A stretch of DNA of 64,000 bases, from the NCBI RefSeq assembly GCF_965224175.1, contig NZ_OZ245041.1:2170001-2234000 (forward strand), in the 5' to 3' direction. This DNA comes from Kordia sp965224175 (GTDB taxonomy: Bacteria; Bacteroidota; Bacteroidia; Flavobacteriales; Flavobacteriaceae). This document shows, in pieces, positions 27,566 to 36,348 of the stretch. The notes below the pieces were generated by a model. The model made no database searches, was not told the DNA's origin, and saw only the letters and a program-made list of their open reading frames with translations. The first letter of the stretch is position 1, and each line of letters begins with the position of its first letter. A program made the translations under genes and the position numbers.

Positions 27566-30500
27566 ATGAAGAAAATATCCATATTGAGTCTTTTTATAGT
27601 AATGTGTTTTCAGTTTAGCATGGCACAGTACAATTATGATAAGAAATGGGAGAAAGTAGAAAAACTTGAAGTCAAAGGAAAACCTGCTTCTGCCAATAAG
27701 CTTGTGCAACGCATATACAAAGCTGCAGATAAGGAACAAAACACAACCCAAATTATAAAAAGTTTGTTGTACAGTGCTAAGTTTTCATTACTACTCACAG
27801 AAGATTCAGAAGTTACAGTATTACAAAATCTAAGAAAAGAAATAGACAAACAATCGTTTCCAACAAACGCAGTTTTAGAGAATATTTACGCACAATTTTT
27901 AGCTCAATATTTCGACAAGTATCAATATAAACTTCGTCAACGTTCCATTGTTGAATCAGATACCATTCCTAATGACGTTCAATTCTGGGATGTCAAAACA
28001 TTTTTATCACAAATACATATCCATTTTCAACATTCCATTGCCAAAGAAAAAACCTTAACACAAATTCCTGTGGAAGAGTATCGCATGCTTTTAGAAGGAA
28101 AACCGAATACAATAAAATATCGTTCAAGCTTATATGACATCTTAGTTCATAATGCTTTAGATTTTTATAAAAAAAACATTCCATATAGTTACAGAAATAG
28201 TGACAACTATAAAATTACGAGTGCCGATTTTGCAGCAACCGCAACATTTATCAAGCGAGATTTTCAAGTAAATGATAAAAATTTTACTGCCAAAGCAAAT
28301 GCTTTTCATCTTTTTAAGAAGCTTGAAAAAATGTATGAAAACAAAAAAGAAATACTTGTTGATGTTGTATTACAACGCTTACAATATGCCTTTTCGCAAA
28401 CAAATCTTAATAGTCATAACTTACTATACAAAGAAGCTTTAGAAAGATTCGCAAAAAGCTACACAAATGATCCTGTAGAAGCATTGATTCAATATGAATT
28501 GGCAGCTCATAATACAAATACATCTGGAAAATACTATTCACGCTCGCGAGAAGACTATAAAAAACTGCGTATAAATGCTTTGGCTATTGTTGAAAAAATG
28601 ATGGCAAAATATCCAAACTCAGAAGGAAGCATAAAATGTGAAATCCTAAAAAAACAGATTACTCAAAAAAATATTGAGTTTGAAACTCAAGAATATAGTA
28701 CAGCCAATAAGCCATTGCTAACACGTATAAAACTTAGAAATGTAGATACGCTTTATGTAAAGGCGTATCAAGTTTCTCATGCGTTTTTGGAAGATGTAAA
28801 ATATAACAAATGTGATTCTATCATTGCTGCTCATATAAAAGGAAACACGCCTGTTTTTGCAAAAAACTATGAAACTAAAATTCCTAAAGATTATTACGAT
28901 CATTCTATTGAAATAAGTATTCCTTCACTTCCTATTGGAAGGTATTTATTGGTTATTTCTGATGGTTTTCATAAAGAAAAGAACGCAGATATATTGGCTT
29001 ATGATATATTTCAGAAAACTAACTTATCTGAAATTGTGACGGAATTGAAAGCTTTCAAAATGCATACTATTGTAGATCGAGAAACTGGAAAGCCAATCTA
29101 CAATGCTACAATTAAGGTGATGGATAACAAGAAAATCATCAATCAAAAAGCACATACCAATCTTTTAGGTAATGTGCTTATCCGAAAGCGCGAAGGCGGT
29201 AAAAGAATTGAAAAATATATCATTTACAAAAATGACACACTATATACGCACAATTCAAGTTTAGGATATGATTACAGTGCAACAAAAGATGAGCCTGAAA
29301 ACTGGGAAGCCAAACCTTTTATTTTTACAGACCGAAGTATATATCGTCCTGGGCAAACGGTACATTTTAAAGTTATTCTAATTCAACAAAAAAACGGAAT
29401 CAGTTCTGTAGTGCCCAATGTGTATTGTGAAGTAAATATCGAATCCAATGATTCCGATTTAAAAACACTGCGTCTAAAAACAAATGAATTTGGCGCGTTT
29501 AGTCATTCGTTTAAAATTCCAAAAAATGTCGCTACTGGACGATTTAGTATTACGGTTGATGAAGATGATGATTACGAAGAAGATGAGCATCCTTTTTGGG
29601 ATTATGTACTTGATTTTGAAGAAGGAGAAACTGGTTTTCTGGTAGAAGAATACAAACGTCCGCGTTTTGAAGTGCTCATGAATCCGCTTACCAAAAACAT
29701 TATGTTCAATGATGCAGTAGAAGTTTCTGGAAAAGCAAAAGCATTGCTTGGAAGCGCTGTAACTGATGCCAACGTAAATTATACCATTGAACGCCGAACC
29801 AACATTGATTACAGAAAATCTAAAAAATACCGTGATATTCCTAAAACAAAAACCATTGTAGAAAGAACTGTATCAACAGACAATAAAGGAAACTTTACCA
29901 TTCCGTTTACCGCAGAAATAGATCCAAACATTGACAAAGAAGATATCCGATCTTATAAGTATGTAGTTTCTGTGGAAGTCACAGACATTAATGGCGAAAC
30001 ACAAATTGCTGAGAAATCAGTAACGGTTGCCTCCAAAAGTTTCTATCTTTCTGTAGAAGCTCCATCAAAAAGAGATCGTAACAAACCTTTTCAAGTTACA
30101 GTGTCCGCAAAAGACGCAAACTATGTTCCTGTTATTACACATGGATTTGTAGAAATATATAAACTTACCAATGCTTCAAGAGTCACTACAAGACGTCCTT
30201 GGAGGTTTCCAGAACTTCAAATTATTCCAAAGGAAACATTTATTGAACAATTTCCACATATTATATACGATAGCAAAGAACAACAAGAAGGAAATAAAAA
30301 AGGAATGCAAGTTGCCGATATGGCTTTTAACACTAAAGACAATGCTAAGTTCACGCTAGATATGTCTACTTGGGAAACAGGAATGTATACGATGGAAACC
30401 AAATCTTTTGATACTAACACAAAAGATACCATTCGCGACAAAAGAACCTTTATTCTTACAGATCCAACAGATATGTACGCAACAGGCAATAAGCTGTTTG

Positions 30501-33500
30501 AATATACAGTACTCAATAGTGATTATAAAAATGACGGATTTGTAAAATTGAAACTTTCTACCGCTTTGCGCGATGATACACTGAATGTAATTTTACATAT
30601 GTTTCACAAAGAAAAACTAATACAAAAGCAATTAGTTACGATTGAAAAGGGTTCTAAAATTGTCAAAATTCCAATTGATAAAAAGTATACAGAACAACTT
30701 ACAATACGTATGATGTATACCAAATTCAATAGTTTTTACAAAGATAAATTTTCATTCAGACTATATGAAAGAAACAAATTCTTAACCATAAAAACAGCGA
30801 CATTCCGTAATAAATTACAGCCAGGTCAAAAAGAAAAATGGCAATTCAAAATCTTCGATCTAGAGCAAAAAGGAAGCAACGCAGAAGTTTTGGCTTCTAT
30901 GTATGATGAATCTCTTGATCAATTTAGACCACATGCTTGGAATACCGATTTTAATTATTTTTACAACAATCAGTACTATACGCCATATGTGGAAAGTAAC
31001 TTTTTCCAGAACACACAATCCAAAGAAGTTTACAACCTAGTTACGCATTTCACGATACCAAACTTTAGAAACTATCTCAAATTCAAATGGTTTGGATTGA
31101 GTTTTGAAAATCTGTACAATACAAATCATCAATATCTGCAAAAACTCAAAAAAGAAAAATCTATAAAAGACAAACCTACATACACAGGAAACATTACTGG
31201 ATTTGTATTTGACGATACTGGATTACCATTGCCTGCAGCTAATGTCATCATCAAAGGAACTTCTAAAGGTGTCACAACTGATTTTGATGGTATGTACAGA
31301 ATCAATGCAAAAACCAGCGATGTTTTAGAAATTAGCTACATAGGATATAAAACCGCAAAAATTACTGTTGGAAACAGAAGTAATATCAACACAAGTTTAC
31401 AACTAGATGAACAACAACTCACTGAAGTCATTGTGGTTGGCTATGGTAATTCTTCGCAAAAAGCAAGTTTAAGATATGCAGTAACAACTGTCAATGGCGA
31501 ATCTATTAAAAATATACCCATTGGCACTTTAGATCAGATGCTACAAGGTGTTTCTGCAGGAATTTCGGTAAATACTGCAAACGGCGCTACAGGAGAAAAC
31601 GGTGTCATTGTCATCAGAGGACGTAATTCGTTAAAAGGTGACATAGAACCACTGTTTGTAGTGGATGGTGTTCCTGTAAATCAAAATGTATTTAGAAGCT
31701 TAAATAGTGAAAACATTACTTCGCTTAAAGTTTTTAAAGCTGATGAAGCAACTGCTTTGTATGGAAGTCGTGGTGCTGGCGGTGTTGTGATTGTAGATAC
31801 GAAATACGGAACGCGCACAGAAACTATCAACGGAATGGAAGTTACAGTTGGTTTAACCGAAGAAGATATTGCTACTGTGGAAACACGCAAAAATTTGAAA
31901 GAAACAGCTTTTTTCTATCCGCATTTACGAACAGATTCCGAAGGAAATGTGTCAATAGAGTTTGAAGCACCAGAATCGTTGACACGCTGGAAGTTTCAAA
32001 TGTTAGCACATCAAAAAAATGGTATGTATGGTCATATTGAAAAAAATGCCATCACGCAAAAAGAATTAATGGTTGTACCAAATATGCCGCGTTTTTTACG
32101 TGAAAAAGATACAATTGTGATTGCTGCAAAAGTGGTTAATCTACAATCAAAAAAGATCAAAGGAATTACGTCACTTCGTTTGTACAATGCATACACGATG
32201 GAACCTATTGATGCAAAAGTACATTTAGAAGAAAAAAACAAAGCATTTACGGTAGATGCTAGAGGAAATACAAATGTATCATGGAAACTCTATATTCCTG
32301 AAGGTTTAGAAGCAATTCAATATAAAGTAATTGCTAAAGCCGGCAATTTCTCTGATGGAGAAGAAAGTGCTTTGCCAGTATTAAAAAACAGTATTCTTAT
32401 CACGGAAGCAAAACCTATTCTAGTAAAAGCTGGTGAAGAAAAAGAAATTACATTCAGTAAACTTGCCAATAACACTAGTACAAGCTTGAAGCAACATAAA
32501 TTAACGCTAGAATACACGTCAAATCCAGCCTGGAACGCCATTCAGTCATTGCCGTATTTAATGGAATATCCGTATGAATGTGCAGAACAAAGTTTCTCGC
32601 GTTTGTATGCCAATATTATTGCCGCACATATTTTGCAGAGTTCTCCTAAGATTAAAGAAGTTTTTGAGTCGTGGAAAGCAAACGGACAACTTACTTCTGA
32701 TTTAGAGAAAAATCCGGAGTTAAAATCCTTACTCATTGCAGAAACTCCTTGGGCGCGCGATGCCGTTTCTGAAACGGAAAAGAAACAGCAATTGGCTAAG
32801 CTCTTTGATGAAAAAGCTATGGAAAATATGCAATCGGAAATGTGGCTTAAAATTGAAGAGTTACAAGCAAAATCTGGCGGATTTCCTTGGTTTGCTGGTG
32901 GGCGAGAAAATTCATATATCACGCTTCATATTCTGCAAAGTTTTGCACAATTACTAAAATTAAAAGCGATTGCTTACAAAAAAGATAGCCATGCATATCG
33001 TACGATAGATCGTGCTTTTCAGTATGCTGACGATCGTTTTTTAATTGCACATTCAAATTTATTAAAAGAACCAAATAACTATAAATACAAGCAACAAATA
33101 CGCTATTTATATACCCGAAGTATGGTACCTGAAGTTATGGAGATTCCAAAAAAAGTGAAGAAGGCAATGGAATTTTACTTAGAAGGTTTGCAAAAAGATT
33201 GGTTGAATTTATCTATAGAAGAAAAAGCCATGGTAGCACTTTCGTTAGCACGCATGGGACAACGAAAAGAAGCTAAAAAAATCATGGAATCTTTGGAAGA
33301 ATCTGCTGTAATATCAAAAGAAAATGGAATGTACTGGAAAGAAGTTACAGATCGTCGTTATTACAACGCGCACGCTGTAGAAACGCATGCTTTACTTATT
33401 GAAGCATTTGCAGAAATTACCAAAGATGAAAAGTTGGTTCAGGAGTTACAGTTATGGTTATTGCAACAAAAACAACGCTCGCAATGGGCAACGACGAAAG

Positions 33501-34204
33501 CAACAACAAAAGCAATTTATGCTTTATTATTAAATCCGAAGCAATTCGTATCTATCAAAGACAATACAGTAATTAGCGTTAGTGCTGAAAAAATCAAAAC
33601 AAAGAAACTTGAAGAAACCGCAAAAGAAGCTGGCACAGGCTATTTTAAAACTTCTTGGAACAAAGATGAGGTAACAAAGGAAAAAGCTACTATTTCTATT
33701 AAAAACAACGGAAAAACAACAGGATTTGGTGCTGCATACTGGCAATATTTTGAAGATCTCGATAACATTACTAAAAATGATGAAACTTCTTTAGAAGTTA
33801 GAAAAGAATTGTATGTCAAAGAGAAAAAAGGAACAGAAGAAATATTGGTTCCGCTGAAAAATCGTTCTTTAAAAATTGGCGATTTGATCACGGTTCGCTT
33901 AACAATTGAGAATGAAAAAGACATTGAGTTTATTCATTTAAAAGATATGCGCGCCGCAGGTTTGGAGCCTGTAAATGTACTTTCTAATTACAAATGGCAA
34001 GATGGCGTTGGTTATTTTGAAAGTACAAGAGATGCAAGCAGCAATTTCTTTTTTGACCGTATTCCTGAAGGTGTTTTCATTTTAGAATACGAATTGCGCG
34101 TGAACAATATTGGAGATTTTTCTAACGGAATTACAACCATAGAAAGTATGTATGCACCAGCGTTTCGAAGTCATACTAAAGGTGTTCGAATTGTAGTGGA
34201 ATAG
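27566..34204 (+). CDS. Alpha-2-macroglobulin family protein, paralogue 2, with inserted carboxypeptidase-regulatory and SusC-type TonB plug domains (2212 aa)
   Basis: The layout matches paralogue 1: signal peptide (ending FSMAQ), helical N-terminus, MG domains with FTDRSIYRPGQ at 587-597, A2M domain (FFYPHLRTDSEGNVSIEF), the intact thioester C1672-A-E-Q1675 in YPYECAEQSFSRL, and a related C-terminus. The difference is an in-frame insert at about 1206-1415. It starts with a carboxypeptidase-D regulatory beta-sandwich (GNITGFVFDDTGLPLPAANV). It goes on with the SusC/RagA signature TEVIVVGYG and a TonB plug (VIRGRNSL, PLFVVDGVPVN, ALYGSRGAGGVVIVDTKYG). There is no beta-barrel. The insert replaces the bait-like linker of paralogue 1. 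It is presumably exported. What the plug contacts is unknown. Confidence 0.93.
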   Translation: MKKISILSLFIVMCFQFSMAQYNYDKKWEKVEKLEVKGKPASANKLVQRIYKAADKEQNTTQIIKSLLYSAKFSLLLTEDSEVTVLQNLRKEIDKQSFPTNAVLENIYAQFLAQYFDKYQYKLRQRSIVESDTIPNDVQFWDVKTFLSQIHIHFQHSIAKEKTLTQIPVEEYRMLLEGKPNTIKYRSSLYDILVHNALDFYKKNIPYSYRNSDNYKITSADFAATATFIKRDFQVNDKNFTAKANAFHLFKKLEKMYENKKEILVDVVLQRLQYAFSQTNLNSHNLLYKEALERFAKSYTNDPVEALIQYELAAHNTNTSGKYYSRSREDYKKLRINALAIVEKMMAKYPNSEGSIKCEILKKQITQKNIEFETQEYSTANKPLLTRIKLRNVDTLYVKAYQVSHAFLEDVKYNKCDSIIAAHIKGNTPVFAKNYETKIPKDYYDHSIEISIPSLPIGRYLLVISDGFHKEKNADILAYDIFQKTNLSEIVTELKAFKMHTIVDRETGKPIYNATIKVMDNKKIINQKAHTNLLGNVLIRKREGGKRIEKYIIYKNDTLYTHNSSLGYDYSATKDEPENWEAKPFIFTDRSIYRPGQTVHFKVILIQQKNGISSVVPNVYCEVNIESNDSDLKTLRLKTNEFGAFSHSFKIPKNVATGRFSITVDEDDDYEEDEHPFWDYVLDFEEGETGFLVEEYKRPRFEVLMNPLTKNIMFNDAVEVSGKAKALLGSAVTDANVNYTIERRTNIDYRKSKKYRDIPKTKTIVERTVSTDNKGNFTIPFTAEIDPNIDKEDIRSYKYVVSVEVTDINGETQIAEKSVTVASKSFYLSVEAPSKRDRNKPFQVTVSAKDANYVPVITHGFVEIYKLTNASRVTTRRPWRFPELQIIPKETFIEQFPHIIYDSKEQQEGNKKGMQVADMAFNTKDNAKFTLDMSTWETGMYTMETKSFDTNTKDTIRDKRTFILTDPTDMYATGNKLFEYTVLNSDYKNDGFVKLKLSTALRDDTLNVILHMFHKEKLIQKQLVTIEKGSKIVKIPIDKKYTEQLTIRMMYTKFNSFYKDKFSFRLYERNKFLTIKTATFRNKLQPGQKEKWQFKIFDLEQKGSNAEVLASMYDESLDQFRPHAWNTDFNYFYNNQYYTPYVESNFFQNTQSKEVYNLVTHFTIPNFRNYLKFKWFGLSFENLYNTNHQYLQKLKKEKSIKDKPTYTGNITGFVFDDTGLPLPAANVIIKGTSKGVTTDFDGMYRINAKTSDVLEISYIGYKTAKITVGNRSNINTSLQLDEQQLTEVIVVGYGNSSQKASLRYAVTTVNGESIKNIPIGTLDQMLQGVSAGISVNTANGATGENGVIVIRGRNSLKGDIEPLFVVDGVPVNQNVFRSLNSENITSLKVFKADEATALYGSRGAGGVVIVDTKYGTRTETINGMEVTVGLTEEDIATVETRKNLKETAFFYPHLRTDSEGNVSIEFEAPESLTRWKFQMLAHQKNGMYGHIEKNAITQKELMVVPNMPRFLREKDTIVIAAKVVNLQSKKIKGITSLRLYNAYTMEPIDAKVHLEEKNKAFTVDARGNTNVSWKLYIPEGLEAIQYKVIAKAGNFSDGEESALPVLKNSILITEAKPILVKAGEEKEITFSKLANNTSTSLKQHKLTLEYTSNPAWNAIQSLPYLMEYPYECAEQSFSRLYANIIAAHILQSSPKIKEVFESWKANGQLTSDLEKNPELKSLLIAETPWARDAVSETEKKQQLAKLFDEKAMENMQSEMWLKIEELQAKSGGFPWFAGGRENSYITLHILQSFAQLLKLKAIAYKKDSHAYRTIDRAFQYADDRFLIAHSNLLKEPNNYKYKQQIRYLYTRSMVPEVMEIPKKVKKAMEFYLEGLQKDWLNLSIEEKAMVALSLARMGQRKEAKKIMESLEESAVISKENGMYWKEVTDRRYYNAHAVETHALLIEAFAEITKDEKLVQELQLWLLQQKQRSQWATTKATTKAIYALLLNPKQFVSIKDNTVISVSAEKIKTKKLEETAKEAGTGYFKTSWNKDEVTKEKATISIKNNGKTTGFGAAYWQYFEDLDNITKNDETSLEVRKELYVKEKKGTEEILVPLKNRSLKIGDLITVRLTIENEKDIEFIHLKDMRAAGLEPVNVLSNYKWQDGVGYFESTRDASSNFFFDRIPEGVFILEYELRVNNIGDFSNGITTIESMYAPAFRSHTKGVRIVVE
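31181..31810 (+). other. Domain insert: carboxypeptidase-regulatory domain plus barrel-less TonB plug inside the A2M gene
   Basis: This segment encodes residues 1206-1415 of the 2212-aa protein. It shows the N-terminal module of SusC/RagA transporters: carboxypeptidase-regulatory domain (about 1208-1285), VGYG linker, plug domain (about 1300-1415). The A2M frame continues on both sides without a break. The aligned part of the paralogue at 18601-18807 is a low-complexity linker of some 60 residues. Confidence 0.88.
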
Positions 34205-34265
34205 GTTTAGATTGGTTTATTTGTTTTTTGTGGATTTGTTTGTTTGTCTATTTCAAAGTACGAAT

Positions 34266-34341
34266 CGTCATTATGACGAAGTAATCTGTTTCTACTTTAT
34301 ACGCAAAATAGCGTTTGAAACAAACAAATTGCCACAAATTT
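34266..34341. repeat. 76-bp interspersed repeat, copy 1
   Basis: It starts CGTCATTATGACGAAGTAAT and ends near GCCACAAATTT. It aligns without gaps to 34502-34577, with roughly 66 of 76 identities by eye. The ends carry an inverted pair, AATCTGTT and AACAAATT, with one mismatch. The opening resembles the widespread CGTCATTGCGA-type intergenic repeats of many bacteria. Confidence 0.75.
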
Positions 34342-34441
34342 TCCAACGACGTTTCTAAAGTGAGTTATAAAATCTAAGCGTCTGATCGAGTGGCGAATCT
34401 ATGATTCGTTGTATCGAGATCTGTTATGAAACGATTGATAT

Positions 34442-34494
34442 TCAAAGTACTTCTCGATACAATTTTCTATCGAAAATCACTCGAAGTGACGTTT
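34442..34494. repeat. Hairpin repeat element, copy 1
   Basis: ACTTC (34449-34453) pairs with GAAGT (34483-34487), and inside it ATTTTC (34462-34467) pairs with GAAAAT (34472-34477) around TATC. The same element recurs at 35802-35855 with different inner-stem bases that still pair. Confidence 0.75.
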
Positions 34495-34501
34495 TACAAA
34501 C

Positions 34502-34577
34502 CGTCATTACGACGAAGTAATCTGTTACTAATTCATACACAAAATAGCATTCGAAACGAACAGATTGCCACAAGTTT
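34502..34577. repeat. 76-bp interspersed repeat, copy 2
   Basis: Second copy of the 34266 element. Here the inverted pair is perfect: AATCTGTT near 34519 and AACAGATT near 34559. It could fold into a long hairpin. Confidence 0.75.
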
Positions 34578-34618
34578 CTATGAAATTTTCGCAAAGATGT
34601 ATCAATGTATTACATAAG

Positions 34619-34999
34619 TTATCCTAACTGTACTTTCTCGCCTGTCTGTATCTGGTGAATAGCTTCATAGTTCACAACATGTCCAATTTTTATTCCCGGA
34701 CTTGAAGTGCGTGGTTTTGTTGCGTCTCCGTAAGTTGTATTTCCATACATAAACAAAATTCCAAACTTAGTATCGTCAGTTTGCGATCGCCAATACACAA
34801 CATCTCCAACATCAAAAACTTCACGTTCTTCACCGTTAAACGGAATGTCTAATCCATATTGATAAAAAAATACTTCTCCTTCAATGTGAGTTGCAACACC
34901 TTCTATGGTTTCAGCATTTTTTATTTGATTGATGATTCCGCAAGATTCATCCCAAACAATACTCAGTTTTGTAGTTTCAGTTTGTAAAATTGGTTGCAT
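34619..34999 (-). CDS. Cyclophilin-like fold protein (DUF3830/DUF369-like)
   Basis: This 126-residue cytosolic protein has the order HIEGEVFFYQYGLDIPFN, then REVFDVGDVVYWRSQTDDTKFGILFMYGN, as in small cyclophilin-like beta-barrel proteins (DUF3830/DUF369-type). The GEVFF and GDVVYW strands are the most telling. Such proteins have no proven activity. The neighbouring repeat-filled spacers give no functional context. The ATG at 34999 is the only good start. Confidence 0.65.
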   Translation of the reverse strand: MQPILQTETTKLSIVWDESCGIINQIKNAETIEGVATHIEGEVFFYQYGLDIPFNGEEREVFDVGDVVYWRSQTDDTKFGILFMYGNTTYGDATKPRTSSPGIKIGHVVNYEAIHQIQTGEKVQLG

Positions 35000-35154
35000 A
35001 AAAGCTAGTATTTTTATAAAAAGAGAAGTTCACTCATTAAAAAGGAACGTTCGCGTATTTCTTGTTTTATTAGAAGGAAAGATACAATAGTTTTGATTCA
35101 CAATAAAACCAAAAACGGATTCCATCTTTTAAGGAAATCACAAATCCACTATCT

Positions 35155-35790
35155 ATGAAATTAACTTTACTATTCGGATTATTTTTAAGCTTTTCTATGT
35201 GTTGCTTTGCACAGAAACATACAATTACTGGAACTGTATATGATGAAGCCAATAACGTATTAGCAAACGCAAATGTGATTGTAAAAGATTCTAAAAAGGG
35301 AACGATTACCAACGAGAAAGGTCAATTTTCAATGGATCTTGAGAAAATCAGTGCTTTGGAAATTTCTTATTTAGGTTTTGAAACGAGAAGCATTGTTATT
35401 TCAGATGAAAAAGAAGTCTCTATCACACTAAAAAGTAGCGCAGAAGCTTTAGATGCAGCAATTATTGTTTCAGAAGATTACAATCGTACTATAGGTTGCG
35501 GATTTGATTATAAGGTTATTTACATGACCGAAACGTATATTCCTATGAAGACTACGCTTTTCCCAAATCCTTCTGCTAACGGAATGTTTCAGCTACAGCT
35601 GAATGGTGATTTTACAACACTTACTGTGGAAGTCTATACAATGAACGGTCAATTAGTACAATCAAATACACATTCTAATCTTTCAAAAATTCCAGCGATT
35701 GATCTTTCAAAACAACCAAAAGGTTTATATTTGATTCGCATGAATGCTGATGGACTTCCGTTAGAAACTAAGAAAGTGATTCGAAGTTAA
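35155..35790 (+). CDS. Carboxypeptidase-regulatory domain protein with T9SS sorting tail
   Basis: This 211-residue secreted protein has three parts. The first is a signal peptide ending CFAQ (about 20). The second is a carboxypeptidase-D regulatory-like beta-sandwich (HTITGTVYDEANNVLANANV to about 100, with ALEISYLGFETRSI). The third is a type A T9SS C-terminal sorting domain (LFPNPSANGMFQLQL, VEVYTMNGQLVQ, IDLSKQPKGLYLIRM). The tail predicts export by PorSS/T9SS and attachment to the surface. It is a free version of the same regulatory domain that is inserted in the A2M protein upstream. Its role is unknown. Confidence 0.88.
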   Translation: MKLTLLFGLFLSFSMCCFAQKHTITGTVYDEANNVLANANVIVKDSKKGTITNEKGQFSMDLEKISALEISYLGFETRSIVISDEKEVSITLKSSAEALDAAIIVSEDYNRTIGCGFDYKVIYMTETYIPMKTTLFPNPSANGMFQLQLNGDFTTLTVEVYTMNGQLVQSNTHSNLSKIPAIDLSKQPKGLYLIRMNADGLPLETKKVIRS

Positions 35791-35801
35791 ATTTAATTAT
35801 A

Positions 35802-35855
35802 TCAAAGCACTTCTCGATACTAATTTGCTACACAAATTCACTCGAAGTGACGTTT
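35802..35855. repeat. Hairpin repeat element, copy 2
   Basis: CACTTC (35808-35813) pairs with GAAGTG (35844-35849), and the inner stem AATTTG (35822-35827) pairs with CAAATT (35833-35838). Against copy 1, both halves of the inner stem differ but still pair. Confidence 0.75.
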
Positions 35856-36332
35856 AGAATCAAAACATCACTTGATATGCAAGACTATTCGTGTACATAT
35901 TTATAAAGTTATTTATTGATAGAACACTATTCGTGAATTCGTGACAAAAAAAATGATCTATAAAAAGCTTCTAGGGAATCAAAACGTTCATCACGAATAC
36001 ACGAATATCTTTAAGTACAATTAGCAATATGCTAGATATTTATTTTTCCATTAAAGTTATTTGTATTTGTCATAGAAATCGAAGTGACGTTTAGAATCAA
36101 AACATCACTTGATATGCAAGACTATTCGTGTACATATTTATAAAGTCAATTATTAACAGAACACTATTCGTGAATTCGTGACAAAAAAATCATATATAAA
36201 AAGCTTCTAGAGAATAAAAACATTCACCACGAATACACGAATATCTTTAAGTGCAATTAGCAATATGCTAGATATTTATTTTTCTACTAAAGTTATTTGT
36301 ATTTGTTATAGAAATCAAAGTGACGTTTAGAA
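35847..36332. repeat. Tandem 237-bp direct repeat (two full units and the start of a third)
   Basis: Units are 35847-36083 and 36084-36319, and a third begins at 36320 with GTGACGTTTAGAA. The units are nearly identical by eye, with scattered substitutions and a one-base length difference. In unit 1 the arms TATTCGTGAATTCGTGA (35928-35944) and TCACGAATACACGAATA (35991-36007) are inverted with one mismatch, so each unit can form a long hairpin. No frame runs through it. Confidence 0.85.
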
Positions 36333-36348
36333 AAACGGACTGGAAAAA

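Larger units (their letters stand above)
34205..34618. other. Non-coding repeat-bearing spacer
   Basis: This 414-base gap between the second A2M gene and the convergent cyclophilin-like gene holds two 76-base imperfect direct repeats (34266-34341 and 34502-34577) and one hairpin element (34442-34494). The only frame of note (34426-34617) is built from these repeats, so I do not call it a gene. Confidence 0.7.
35791..36348. other. Non-coding spacer made of repeats
   Basis: This 558-base spacer has no coding frame. It holds hairpin copy 2 (35802-35855) and then two tandem 237/236-base units with a short third start at 36320. Confidence 0.75.

Noticed and set aside
34426..34617. A 63-codon frame in the spacer after the second A2M gene
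   Set aside because: It is made of the hairpin element and the 76-bp repeat copy, and the encoded peptide shows no protein-like pattern.
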